DNA of 64,000 nt from Cherax quadricarinatus (taxonomy: Eukaryota > Arthropoda > Malacostraca > Decapoda > Parastacidae). The position numbers were made by a program, and so were the translations under genes. The notes below the pieces were generated by a model. That model was not told where the DNA came from. It searched no databases and saw only the letters and a program-made list of their open reading frames with translations. Location of the stretch: the NCBI RefSeq assembly GCF_038502225.1, contig NC_091372.1, positions 1,613,534-1,677,533 of the forward strand. The letters run 5' to 3'. Below, piece after piece: positions 9,841-21,454 of this stretch; within the stretch, counting starts at the first letter, position 1, and each line of letters opens with the position of its first letter.

Positions 9841-12800
9841 GCTCTACTTGCTGTGGCTCACTCTCACGCTATGACTCGACTTGCTGTGGCTCACTCTCAC
9901 GCTATGACTCGAATTGCTGTGGCTCACTCACGCTATGACTCGACTTGCTGTGGCTCTCTCTCACGCTATGACTCGACTTCCTGTGGCTCACTCTCACGCT
10001 ATGACTCGAATTGCTGTGGCTCACTCACGCTATGACTCGACTTGCTGTGGCTCTCTCTCACGCTATGACTCGACTTCCTGTGGCTCACTCTCACGCTATG
10101 ACTCGACTTGCTGTGGCTCTCTCTCACGCTATGACTCGACTTCCTGTGGCTCACTCTCACGCAATGACTCGACTTGCTGTGGCTCACTCTCACGCTATGG
10201 CTCGACTTGCTGTGGCTCACTCACGCTATGACTCGACTTGCTGTGGCTCACTCTCACGCTATGGCTCGACTTGCTGTGGCTCACTCTCACGCTATGACTC
10301 GACTTGCTGTGGCTCACTCTCACGCTATGACTCAACTTGCTGTGGCTCACTCTCACGCTATGACTCGACTTGCTGTGGCTGACTCTCACTCCATGACTCG
10401 ACTTGCTGTGGCTCACTCTCACGCTATGACTCGACTTGCTGTGGCTCACTCTCACGCTATGTCTCGACTTGCTGTGGCTCACTCTCTCGATATGACTCGA
10501 CTTGCTGTGGCTCACTCACGCTATGACTGGACTTGCTGTGGCTCACTCACGCTATGACTTGACTTGCTGTGGCTCACTCACGCTATGACTGGACTTGCTG
10601 TGGCTCACTAACGCTATGACTCGACTTGCTGTGGCTCACGCTATGACTCGACTTGCTGTGGCTCACCCACGCTATGACTCGACTTGCTGTGGCTCACTCA
10701 CGCTATGACTCGACTTGCTGTGGCTCACTCACGCTATGATTCGACTTGCTGTGGCTCACTCACGCTATGACTTGACTTGCTGTGGCTCACTCACGCTATG
10801 ACTCGACTTGCTGTGGCTCACTCACGCTATGACTCAACTTGCTGTGGCTCACTCACGCTATGACTCGACTTGCTGTGGCTCACTCACGCTATGACTCGAC
10901 TTGCTGTGGCTCACGCTATGACTCGACTTGCTGTGGCTCACTCACGCTATGACTCGACTGGCTGTGGCTCACTCACGCTATGACTCGACTTGCTGTGGCT
11001 CACGCTATGACTGGACTTGCTGTGGCTCATTCACGCTATGACTCGACTTGTTGTGGCTCACTCTCACGCTATGACTCGACTTGCTGTGGCTCACGCTATG
11101 ACTCGACTTTCTGTGGCTCACGCTATGACTCGACTTGCTGTGGCTCACGCTATGACTGGACTTGCTGTGGCTCACGCTATGACTGGACTTGCTGTGGCTC
11201 ACGCTATGACTCGACTTGCTGTGGCTCACTCACGCTATGAATGGACTTGCTGTGGCTCACTCACGCTATGACTGGACTTACTGTGGCTCACTCACGCTAT
11301 GACTGGACTTGCTGTGGCTCACTCACTCTATGACTGGACTTGCTGTGGCTCACTCACGCTATGACTGGACTTGCTGTGGCTCACTCACGCTATGATTGGA
11401 CTTGCTGTGGTTCACTCACGCTATGACTGGACTTGCTGTGGCTCACTCACGCTATGACTGGACTTGCTGTGGCTCACTCACGCTATGACTGGACTTGCTG
11501 TGGCTCACGCTATGACTGGACTTGCTGTGGCTCACGCTATGACTGGACTTGCTGTGGCTCACTCACGCTATGACTCGACTTGCTGTGGCTCACGCTATGA
11601 CTGGACTTGCTGTGGCTCACTCACGCTATGACTGGACTTGCTGTGGCTCACTCACGCTATGACTGGACTTGCTGTGGCTCACTCACGCTATGACTGGACT
11701 TGCTGTGGCTCACTCACGCTATGATTGGACTTGCTGTGGCTCACGCTATGACTGGACTTGCTGTGGCTCACGCTATGACTGGACTTCCTGTGGCTCACTC
11801 ACGCTATGACTCGACTTGCTGTGGCTCACGCTATGACTGGACTTGCTGTGGCTCACGCTATGACTGGACTTGCTGTGGCTCACGCTATGACTGGACTTGC
11901 TGTGGCTCACGCTATGACTGGACTTGCTGTGGCTCACGCTATGACTGGACTTGCTGTGGCTCACTCACGCTATGACTGAACTTGCTGTGGCTCACTCACG
12001 CTATGACTGGACTTGCTGTGGCTCACTCACGCTATGACTGGACTTGCTGTGGCTCACTCACGCTATGACTGGACTTGCTGTGGCTCACGCTATGACTGGA
12101 CTTGCTGTGGCTCACGCTATGACTGGACTTGCTGTGGCTCACTCACGCTATGACTGGACTTGCTGTGGCTTACGCTATGACTGGACTTGCTGTGGCTCAC
12201 GCTATGACTGGACTTGCTGTGGCTCACGCTATGACTGGACTTGCTGTGGCTCACTCACGCTATGACTGGACTTGCTGTGGCTCACTCACTCTATGACTCG
12301 ACTTGCTGTGGCTCACTCACGCTATGACTGGACTTGCTGTGGCTCACTCACGCTATGACTGGACTTGCTGTGGCTCACTCACGCTATGACTGGACTTGCT
12401 GTGGCTCACGCTATGACTGGACTTGCTGTGGCTCACTCACGCTATGACTGGAATTGCTTTGGCTCACTCACGCTATGACTGGACTTGCTGTGGCTCACGC
12501 TATGACTGGACTTGCTGTGGCTCACTCACGCTATGACTGGACTTGCTGTGGCTCACTCACGCTATGACTGGACTTGCTGTGGCTCACTCACGCTATGACT
12601 GGACTTGCTGTGGCTCACTCACGCTATGACTGGACTTGCTGTGGCTCACTCACGCTATGACTGGACTTGCTGTGGCTCACGCTATGACTGGACTTGCTGT
12701 GGCTCACTCACGCTATGACTGGACTTGCTGTGGCTCACTCACGCTATGACTGGACTTGCTGTGGCTCACGCTATGACTGGACTTGCTGTGGCTCACTCAC

Positions 12801-12990
12801 GCTATGACTGGACTTGCTGTGGCTCACGCTATGACTGGACTTGCTGTGGCTCACTCACGCTATGACTGGACTTGCTGTGGCTCACTCACGCTATGACTGG
12901 ACTTGCTGTGGCTCACTCACGCTATGACTGGACTTGCTGTGGCTCACGCTATGACTGGACTTGCTGTGGCTCACTCACGCTATGGCTCCG
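9838..12990 (+). repeat. 27/31/33-bp satellite, left outer arm of foldback structure
   Basis: Roughly 105 units built on GCTATGACTGGACTTGCTG followed by TGGCTCAC with zero, one or more extra TCAC/TCTC steps, giving 27, 31 or 33 bp. The left half mostly reads GACTCGACTT and the right half GACTGGACTT, so two variant domains are present. The reverse complement of the related 16-bp array at 14446-16035 carries the same CGCTGTGGCTCAC core. Confidence 0.96.
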
Positions 12991-13595
12991 TCGGACGTGG
13001 ATGCTCCCTCCTCCATTTTTTTTTTCCAAAAAATTCTTAGATTTTTTTTTTCGATTTTTTTTCGACATTTTGGTATTTCATAGTATGACGCGGTGGTCAC
13101 CTCATGGTACATCTCGCTATGATGTGAACTCCAAGTCCTCGGATCAAAACTGTGTCAGCAGGATTTTTATATATGTTCGGAAAGTTATATATACTTAGTG
13201 ACTTAATGAAACATGATGAGTGATGTCCATAGAGTTTCAGACTCCTGAACAATTTACATATTACCTGGAGTTTACCTGGAGAGAGTTGCGGGGGTCAACG
13301 CCCCCGCGGCCCGGTCTGTGACCAGGCCTCATTGGGTAAATTACCCGAGATAAACCAAAAAAAAGTCAAAAGTGTCGTATTTCCATCGAGTTTTTAGTTA
13401 AGGCTCCAGACTGTGCTACAGCTCCTGACCCGTGATGGCAGCAAAGGTAAGGTACAACTTACCTTTATACAACACACAACATTGATGAAAAACACATGCG
13501 AGAAATACAGTTTTTAATACAATACATAAAACTTTATCAATAATATACAATTCAGGGTGACCAACATTTATTCTTACTCCCCCTGCTATTATATT
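12980..13595 (+). repeat. Foldback inner arm, left
   Basis: Non-tandem arm homologous, in reverse, to 13791-14450. The best-conserved part is 13195-13345, spanning ATGAAACATGATGAGTGATG and the GC-rich dispersed repeat. The outer part (poly-T rich, after TATGGCTCCGTCGGACGTGG) is more divergent. No protein signature seen. Confidence 0.88.
13263..13331 (+). repeat. GC-rich dispersed repeat, copy 1
   Basis: Begins ACCTGGAGTTTACCTGG and contains a GCGGGGGT/CGCCCCCGC hairpin then GGCCCGGTCTGTGACCAGG. Further copies lie at 14119-14188 (inverted, in the other foldback arm) and at 63926-64000. I remember this motif as very common in decapod genomic DNA; that is recollection, not a search result. Confidence 0.85.
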
Positions 13596-13596
13596 T

Positions 13597-13635
13597 TGTT
13601 AGAGAGGTGTGAGCACAACTCACACCTCTCTAACA
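13597..13635. repeat. Perfect 17-bp hairpin in the foldback loop
   Basis: TGTTAGAGAGGTGTGAG pairs with CTCACACCTCTCTAACA around a 5-base CACAA loop. It lies at one edge of the unpaired centre of the foldback structure and is separate from the arms. Confidence 0.93.
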
Positions 13636-13790
13636 CAATTAAGTAAAGATCCTGGACGTCACTTTACGAAACAGACACAACAAATGTGAGAGTAATTATG
13701 AACAAGGTAGATTATAGTGGACAAATGAACAAGATATTAGAAGACTGAGGAACTTAGGTGCCTGTTAACGTTCTGACCACTGAATTTTCC

Positions 13791-14450
13791 ATTATAACAG
13801 TGAACTGCGGGAGGAAGAATAAACACTGGTCGCCCTAAATTGTATATTGTTGATGAAGCTCTAAGTATTGTATTTAAAATTGTATTTCGTGAATGCTTTT
13901 TGCCGTTGTTGTATAAAATTGTGAAAAGATGGTAGGGCGTATTGTTGTTATTACCCAGTGTTTGATAATGTACACCTCTAAGTGACCAAGAGCTGTAGCT
14001 TACCTTTGCTACTTTATACCTTATAAGGGGTCAGGAGCTGTAACATAGTCTGGAGCCAAAATCTCGATGGAAATACGACACTTTGACTTTCTTGTTTATC
14101 GTAGATAATTTACCCAATGAGGCCTGGTCACAGACCGGGCCGCGGGGGCGTTGACCCCCGCAACTCTCTCCAGGTAAACTCCAGGTAATATGTAAATTGT
14201 TCAGGAGTCTGAAACTCTATGGACATCACTCATCATGTTTCATTAACTCACTAAGTATGTATAACTCTGCGAACATGTATAAAAAATCCTGGAGACTTGG
14301 TGGTGGCATCACAGCGGAATATACTGACGGGAGCGCTCTTATATACTCTAATATCTAAATTTTCAAAAAAAAAAAAACTTGAAAATGGTTTTGAAAAAAA
14401 TTTCGAATTTTTGTTTTTTGGGAGAAGCTTCCACTTCCGGCCGAGCCACA
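13791..14450 (-). repeat. Foldback inner arm, right
   Basis: Reverse-complement relative of 12980-13595. It contains ATTATAACAGTGAACTGCGG near the loop, an inverted GC-rich dispersed repeat at 14119-14188, and poly-A/T-rich DNA before the 16-bp satellite. Divergence between arms includes indels, so it is not a recent copy. Confidence 0.88.
14119..14188 (-). repeat. GC-rich dispersed repeat, copy 2
   Basis: Reverse complement of 13263-13331, nearly identical, embedded in the right foldback arm. Confidence 0.88.
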
Positions 14451-16035
14451 GCGAGGGTGAGCCACAGCGAGGGTGAGCCACAGCGAGGGTGAGCCACAGC
14501 GAGTGAGCCACAGTGAGAGTGAGCCACAGTGAGAGTGAGCCATAGCGAGAGTGAGCCACAGCGAGAGTGAGCCACAGCGAGTGAGCCACAGCGAGAGTGA
14601 GCCACAGCGAGAGTGAGCCACAGCGAGAGTGAGCCACAGCGAGAGTGAGCCACAGCGAGAGTGAGCCACAGCGAGAGTGAGCCACAGTGAGTGAGCCACA
14701 GCGAGAGTGAGCCACAGCGAGAGTGAGCCATAGCTAGAGTGAGCCACAGCGAGAGTGAGCCACAGCGAGAGTGAGCCATACCGAGAGTGAGCCATAGCTA
14801 GAGTGAGCCACAGCGAGAGTGAGCCACAGTGAGAGTGAGCCATAGCTAGAGTGAGCCACAGCGAGAGTGAGCCACAGCGAGAGTGAGCCACAGCGAGAGT
14901 GAGCCACAGCGAGAGTGAGCCACAGCGAGAGTGAGCCATAGCTAGAGTGAGCCACGAAGATAGTGAGCCACAGCGAGTGAGCCATAGCTAGAGTGAGCCA
15001 CAGTGAGAGTGAGCCATAGCTAGAGTGAGCCCTAGCGAGAGTGAGCCACAGCGAGAGTGAGCCATAGCTAGAGTGAGCTACGAAGAGAGTGAGCCACAGC
15101 GAGTGAGCCATAGCTAGAGTGAGCCACGAAGAGAGTGAGCCACAGCGAGTGAGCCATAGCTAGAGTGAGCCACAGTGAGAGTGAGCCACAGCGAGAGTGA
15201 GCCACAGCGAGAGTGAGCCATAGCTAGAGTGAGCCAAAGTGAGAGTGAGCCACAGCGAGAGTGAGTCACAGCTAGAGTGAGCCACAGTGAGAGTGAGCCA
15301 CAGTGGGAGTGAGCCACAGCGAGAGTGAGCCACAGCGAGTGAGCCACAGTGAGAGTGAGCCACAGTGAGAGTGAGCCATAGCGAGAGTGAGCCACAGCGA
15401 GTGAGCCATAGCTAGAGTGAGCCACAGCGAGAGTGAGCCACAGCGAGAGTGAGCCATAGCTAGAGTGAGCCACAGTGAGAGTGAGCCACAGCGAGAGTGA
15501 GCCATAGCTAGAGTGAGCCACAGTGAGAGTGAGCCACAGCGAGAGTGAGCCACAGCGAGAGTGAGCCATAGCTAGAGTGAGCCATAGCTAGAGTGAGCCA
15601 CAGCGAGAGTGAGCCACAGCGAGAGTGAGCCACAGCGAGAGTGAGCCATAGCTAGAGTGAGCCACAGTGAGAGTGAGCCACAGCGAGAGTTAGCCACAGC
15701 GAGAGTGAGCCACAGCGAGAGTGAGCCATAGCTAGAGTGAGCCACAGTGAGAGTGAGCCACAGCGAGAGTGAGCTATAGCGAGAGTGAGCCATAGCGAGA
15801 GTGAGCTATAGCGAGAGTGAGCCATAGCGAGAGTGAACCATAGCTAGAGTGAGCCATAGCGATAGTGAGCCACAGCGAGAGCGAGTCACAGCGAGTGAGC
15901 CATAGCGAGAGTGAGCCATAGCGAGAGTGAGCCATAGCGAGAGTGAACCATAGCTAGAGTGAGCCACAGCGAGGGTGAGCCACAGCGAGGGTGAGTCACA
16001 GCGAGAGCGAGTCACAGCGAGTGAGCCATAGCGAG
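14446..16035 (-). repeat. 16-bp satellite, right outer arm of foldback structure
   Basis: About 99 copies of GCCACAGCGAGAGTGA, with common variants GCCATAGCTAGAGTGA and a 14-bp form lacking one GA. Sixteen bases is not a multiple of three, so reading frames cycle through Ser/Leu-rich repeats on the minus strand; these are not called as genes. Confidence 0.96.
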
Positions 16036-16118
16036 TTCTTCTGTACTACGGTATTCCGGCCAGGGTTGAGGGACTGGTTGCATCACCCCGCCACTACTAC
16101 AATAAATTACTCTCCTCT

Positions 16119-17644
16119 GTGATAAAGAAACCGCTGTATATGTGATAAAGAAACCGCTGTATATGTGATAAAGAAACCGCTGTATATGTGATAAAGAAAC
16201 CGCTGTATATGTGATAAAGAAACCGCTGTATATGTGATAAAGAAACCGCTGTATATGTGATAAAGAAACCGCTGTATATGTGATAAAGAAACCGCTGTAT
16301 ATGTGATAAAGAAACCGCTGTATATGTGATAAAGAAACCGCTGTATATGTGTGATAAAGAAACCGCTGTATATGTGATAAAGAAACCGCTGTATATGTGA
16401 TAAAGAAACCGCTGTATATGTGATAAAGAAACCGCTGTATATGTGATAAAGAAACCGCTGTATATGTGTGATAAAGGAACCGCTGTATATGTGATAAAGA
16501 AACCGCTGTATATGTGATAAAGAAACCGCTGTATATGTGATAAAGAAACCGCTGTATATGTGTGATAAAGAAACCGCTGTATATGTGATAAAGAAACCGC
16601 TGTATATGTGATAAAGAAACCGCTGTATATGTGATAAAGAAACCGCTGTATATGTGTGATAAAGAAACCGCTGTATATGTGATAAAGAAACCGCTGTATA
16701 TATGTGATAAAGAAACCGCTGTATATGTGATAAAGAAACCGCTGTATATGTGATAAAGAAACCGCTGTATATGTGATAAAGAAACCGCTGTATATGTGAT
16801 AAAGAAACCGCTGTATATGTGATAAAGAAACCGCTGTATATGTGATAAAGAAACCGCTGTATATGTGATAAAGAAACCGCTGTATATGTGATAAAGAAAC
16901 CGCTGTATATGTGATAAAGAAACCGCTGTATATGTGATAAAGAAACCGCTGTATATGTGATAAAGAAACCGCTGTATATGTGATAAAGAAACCGCTGTAT
17001 ATGTGATAAAGAAACCGCTGTATATGTGATAAAGAAACCGCTGTATATGTGATAAAGAAACCGCTGTATATGTGATAAAGAAACCGCTGTATATGTGATA
17101 AAGAAACCGCTGTATATGTGATAAAGAAACCGCTGTATATGTGATAAAGAAACCGCTGTATATGTGATAAAGAAACCGCTGTATATGTGATAAAGAAACC
17201 GCTGTATATGTGATAAAGAAACCGCTGTATATGTGATAAAGAAACGCTGTATATGTGATAAAGAAACCGCTGTATATGTGATAAAGAAACCGCTGTATAT
17301 GTGATAAAGAAACCGCTGTATATGTGATAAAGAAACCGCTGTATATGTGATAAAGAAACCGCTGTATATGTGATAAAGAAACCGCTGTATATGTGATAAA
17401 GAAACCGCTGTATATGTGATAAAGAAACCGCTGTATATGTGATAAAGAAACCGCTGTATATGTGATAAAGAAACCGCTGTATATGTGATAAAGAAACCGC
17501 TGTATATGTGATAAAGAAACCGCTGTATATGTGATAAAGAAACCGCTGTATATGTGATAAAGAAACCGCTGTATATGTGATAAAGAAACCGCTGTATATG
17601 TGATAAAGAAACCGCTGTATATGTGATAAAGAAACCGCTGTATA
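16119..17644. repeat. 23-bp satellite
   Basis: About 66 units with a 23-bp step, TGTGATAAAGAAACCGCTG plus TATA. The right part (16700-17644) is almost invariant, whereas the left part has several units with an extra TG and one with an extra TA. Homogeneity indicates recent amplification. Long minus-strand reading frames here (up to 564 codons) simply reflect a unit lacking stops. Confidence 0.97.
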
Positions 17645-17884
17645 GACCAAACGTTGAAACAATACCCATTAGTAAGTGCTCTATATGTCTCTCTTTTCAT
17701 CATCACTTTTCTCTATGTAAAACAATAATTATTCTCTATAAAATGTATTTTTTTTAATATTTCTAATAAGAAATAATGTAAATTCAATTAATCCATTCCA
17801 GACACCCAAAAATATTAACAAAAAATATATTTTATATAGAATAACAATAGTTTAACATACAGAGAAGGGGAGGAAATACAAGGG
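17645..17884. other. AT-rich low-copy spacer
   Basis: No gene or clear element. It contains AATCCATTCCAGACACCC, similar to a stretch inside the short TIR element at 20.8 kb, so it may hold a decayed relative of it. Confidence 0.5.
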
Positions 17885-18186
17885 TTCGTTGTATTATTAT
17901 TATTCATCGATCGACACCATGCCCAGCCCTTCTAGGGCAGGGTAGGTGCCTGAGCCCGAGCCTTTAGCTCATAAGACTGTCATTCCCATTTGCCCCCTTG
18001 GGGCGGGGATGGCAGACCAGAGAGGCCTAGCTTGTGGCTAGGCCTGGGGACAGTTGGTCCCAAAGATGAGGAGGTACTTGTGCCTCCTCCCATGGGAGAC
18101 TTAGGTCTCAGACACTCCCTAAAGAGGGAGCCAAGGCCGGGCCACCACTTGGAAAAGGCCCGGGCCGGGAGAATACCGGCTAATCT
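17885..18186 (+). repeat. GC-rich dispersed element with trinucleotide tail
   Basis: About 300 bp, much richer in GC than its surroundings, containing several short inverted repeats such as CAGCCCTTCTAGGGC and CTTGGAAAAGGCCCGGG. It ends in GGCTAATCTT and passes directly into a TAA repeat, as the 3' ends of non-LTR elements often do. No coding capacity is seen; the family is not identified. Confidence 0.6.
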
Positions 18187-18306
<120 letters not shown>

Positions 18307-18309
18307 CAG

Positions 18310-19625
18310 TACATATACTGCCAAAAGGAACGTATTTTAGTTTATATACATCAAGAGATGGGTATCTCTCCTTTGTATATAAATTTAAAAATGAGTGTCT
18401 CTCAGTGTATATACAATGAGAAGTGTATATTTCTTAGTGTATATATATAATGAGAGGTATATGTCTGTGTATATAAACTGAGAGGTGTATATCTCTCGGT
18501 GTATATATAATGAGAGAGCCTCCAGCAGCAACAGCCTGGTTGACCAGGCAAGCACCAGACGAGCTCAGGCTCAGAGAATAAATAAACTCGAAACTCTTCT
18601 AAGGTATATCAAAGGTATAAAGGTATGTACACTGAGAGGTGTATGTCTGTGTATATATACACTGAGAGGTGTATATCTCTCGGTGTATATATAATGAGAG
18701 GTGTATATCTCTGTATACATAATGAGAGGTGTATAGCTTAGTGTATATACAATGATAGGTGTATATCTCAGTGTATATACAATAAGAGGTATATATCTCA
18801 GTGTATATACAATAAGAGGTATATATCTTAGTGTATATCCAATGAGAGGTGTATAGCTTAGTGTATATACAATGATAGGTGTATATCTCAGTGTATATAC
18901 AATGAGAGGTGTATATCTCAGTGTATATGCAATGAGAGGTGTATATCTCAGTGTATATACAGTGAGAGGTGTATATCTCTCAGTGTATATACAGTGAGAG
19001 GTGTATATCTCTCAGTGTGTATATAGTGAGAGGTGTATATCTCTCAGTGTATATACAGTGAGAGGTGTATATCTCTCAGTGTGTATATAGTGAGAAGTGT
19101 ATATCTCTCAGTGTGTATATAGTGAGAGGTGTATATCTCTCAGTGTATATACAGTGAGAGGTGTATATCTCTCAGTGTGTATATAGTGAGAAGTGTATAT
19201 CTCTCAGTGTATATACAGTGAGAGGTGTATATCTCTCAGTGTATATACAGTGAGAGGTGTATATCTCTCAGTGTGTATACAATGAGAGGTGTATATCTCT
19301 CAGTGTATATACAGTGAGAGGTGTATATCTCTCGGTGTATATACAGTGAGAGGTGTATATCTCTCAGTGTGTATACAATGAGAGGTGTATATCTCTCGGT
19401 GTATATACAGTGAGAGGTGTATATCTCTCAGTGTGTATACAGTGAGAGGTGTATATCTCTGTGTATATACAGTGAGAGGTGTATATCTCTCGGTGTATAT
19501 ACAGTGAGAGGTGTATATCTCTCAGTGTGTATACAGTGAGAGGTGTATATCTGTGTGTATACAGTGAGAGGTGTATATCAGTGTGTATACAGTGAGAGGT
19601 GTATATCTCTCGGTGTATATACACC
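18310..19625. repeat. Approximately 32-bp minisatellite
   Basis: About 40 imperfect units of GAGAGGTGTATATCTCTC followed by AGTGTATATACAGT, with lengths of 28 to 33 bp. Each unit carries a small hairpin (GAGAG/CTCTC). Units left of 18960 mostly lack the second CTC and are more divergent. A dispersed-repeat piece interrupts it at about 18515-18640, and a short block of related units reappears at 20231-20345. Confidence 0.92.
18515..18640 (-). repeat. Dispersed-repeat fragment inside the minisatellite
   Basis: Contains CCAGCAGCAACAGCCTGG and TTGACCAGGCAAGCACC, which I remember as part of the same decapod repeat family as the GC-rich repeat at 13.3 kb, here in reverse orientation. The assignment is from memory. 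Confidence 0.55.
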
Positions 19626-20230
19626 GGTAAATCTACTGTCATATACATTACTTTCTTTAAAGCAGTCTTGACTGGTAGCCAACAGAAGACAAATAACCAT
19701 GGTGTAGTAGATAGATTTTAAACCCTACCAACCAAACGTCCTTAATAAAACAATATATCAATATTTTTGATCGATTATTTCTATATATTTCAGACATTTG
19801 GCTTCATAACCTCATACCTGTTTCTGGCACTTCAGCTACGAGGTACCTGAAGCTACGTCAACGGTCATACGATTATGTGAGACCGATTACGAACAGAATT
19901 AAGGACACTAGTGTAGTAGATAGTGTTTAAACCCCAGTAACCAAAAGTTTCGTGCAGCCTTAATAACGCTTCTGTAGTAGATAAGCTTCAAACTCTATTA
20001 ACTAACATTGTAGTGTGACGAGTGAATCTGTTAACACCAGCCAAACACTGTTTTAATGTTGCCCTGTCAACCAGGTTGTTCGTGTCAGCACCCTGCAGGC
20101 ATCTATAACAATTACTGTGTCAATAAGAGTCAGTAATAATAATAATAATAATTTGTGTTCATTATAATAATTATCTTAATGTATTTGTGTTAGTCAGGCG
20201 ACAGTATACATATATCCTGGCATGTTTACC
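19626..20230. repeat. Dispersed-repeat fragments with GTAGTAGATAG motif
   Basis: At least three partial copies of one dispersed repeat: around 19645-19740, 19905-19960 and 19965-20010. They share GTAGTAGATAG followed by TTTAAACCC and AACCAA, and TCTTGACTGGTAG. Further copies occur at 20350-20450 and around the LINE stub at 35.85-36.07 kb. No gene seen. Confidence 0.7.
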
Positions 20231-20345
20231 TCAGTGTATATACACTGAGAGGTGTATGTTTCTCAGTGTATATACACTGAGAGGTGTATGTTTCTCAGTA
20301 TATATACACTGAGAGGTGTATGTTTCTCAGTATATATACACAGTA
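20231..20345. repeat. Short block of the ~32-bp minisatellite
   Basis: About three and a half units of CACTGAGAGGTGTATGTTTC with AGTGTATATA between them, clearly related to the array at 18.3-19.6 kb. Confidence 0.85.
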
Positions 20346-20450
20346 TATACTTCAATCCCTATTTAATGTACTAAAGTATTCTTGACTGGTAGTCAGCATA
20401 CAGACTAAATGACCCTCTTGTAGTAGATAGACTTCAAACCCCGGTAACCA
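20346..20450 (+). repeat. Dispersed repeat, AATCCCTATTTAATGTAC copy
   Basis: Reads AATCCCTATTTAATGTAC, then CTTGACTGGTAGTC, then TAGTAGATAGACTTCAAACC. It aligns with 35850-36070, where the same repeat has been split by a LINE stub. Confidence 0.75.
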
Positions 20451-20646
20451 TCTTAAAGATCATTAATTCCCCAACATAACCTTCATAATCCATTAAAACA
20501 AAGAGAAGCTCTTAAAAGTGTTCTGAGACATATATTTTTTGGTTGATATATATGGTGTTGTAGTTTCTTGATGTCACTGATGATGTAATATTGAGATCTC
20601 TGAAACATATCCATAAACACCATTACACCACCAATGTACTTACTTT

Positions 20647-20649
<3 letters not shown>

Positions 20650-20707
<58 letters not shown>

Positions 20708-20742
20708 TATACATGTATATATATATATACATATATATATAC

Positions 20743-20775
<33 letters not shown>
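20650..20775. repeat. TA microsatellite
   Basis: TA repeat interrupted by a few ATGTATA and ACATATA steps; abuts a TIR element. Confidence 0.95.
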
Positions 20776-20978
20776 CAGTGGACCCCCGGTTAACGAACTT
20801 TTTTCATTCCAGTAGTATGTTCAGGTGCCAGTACTGACCGATTTTTTTCCCATAAGGAATATTGTGAAGTAGATTAGTCCATTTCAGACCCCCAAACATA
20901 CACGTACAAACGCACTTACATAAATACACTTACATAATTGGTCGCATTTGGAGGCGATCGTTAAGCGGGGGTCCACTC
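20776..20978 (+). mobile_element. 203-bp TIR element (MITE-like)
   Basis: Ends are inverted repeats, left AGTGGACCCCCGGTTAACGA and right TCGTTAAGCGGGGGTCCACT, with one internal mismatch. TA dinucleotides flank both ends, as for mariner-like and related TA-targeting families. There is no coding capacity. Confidence 0.88.
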
Positions 20979-21450
20979 TATATATATTATGTGGATTGTT
21001 TTAAGTGGTAATAAAGACCATTTTGGATGGGGACTGAGCTGAGGTCCTCCGTCTGGTCTTAATTTTGTGAGGGTAATGAAATCTTTTTCAATACTGATAT
21101 TTTTTTATTGAACACATTAGAAAAAGACAACATTCATGTAAATGCTATAACTACTATGTACTTGTTCTATAACACATAGACACAAGTCAGAGTAGAACGT
21201 CTGGTAGAGAAATATTGCTCAAATATTATAATATGCTTCGTGTGTGGCTGTGTTTGATGGAATATAGTCTGTGAGAAAATGGAAACGTTTCAGTCCTTTG
21301 AGTTGCACATTTTTGATGATTTAAATGTGTTTGATCTCGTTTATGACCGTCTTGCCCTCTCACTGAAACCTTTACAAGGATCCAGTTTATCAAACTTATG
21401 TATTAAGGGACACGTCCTGTAGACCTCGTACTGTGCAGTCGCAGAAGCTC
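20979..21450. other. Low-copy DNA, no gene seen
   Basis: Non-tandem AT-rich sequence. The last ~100 bp before 21450 may already belong to the gag-like remnant that follows. Confidence 0.5.
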
Positions 21451-21454
21451 TGAC

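Larger units (their letters stand above)
9815..16050. mobile_element. Foldback-like composite element with satellite-rich inverted arms
   Basis: Both flanks are inverted relatives of each other. From outside in: an AACTCGCTATGGCTC edge at about 9830 and, inverted, at about 16030; a TGGCTCAC-based satellite (left ~3.1 kb, right ~1.6 kb); non-tandem inner arms 12980-13595 and 13791-14450; and a central ~195-bp loop. Known: foldback elements of flies have long inverted ends containing short tandem repeats. Inferred: this has the same architecture. Alternatives are an inverted duplication of ordinary satellite DNA. Outer target duplications could not be defined. Confidence 0.6.

Noticed and set aside
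16012..17706. Three overlapping minus-strand frames of 520-564 codons
   Set aside because: They come from a 23-bp satellite with no stop in any minus-strand frame. All three frames encode the same rotating peptide, which is expected from the repeat.
20591..20837. Tyr/Ile-rich frames over TA repeats (also at 8675, 34207, 53631, 63434)
   Set aside because: Translation of TA microsatellite gives alternating Tyr-Ile; not coding.
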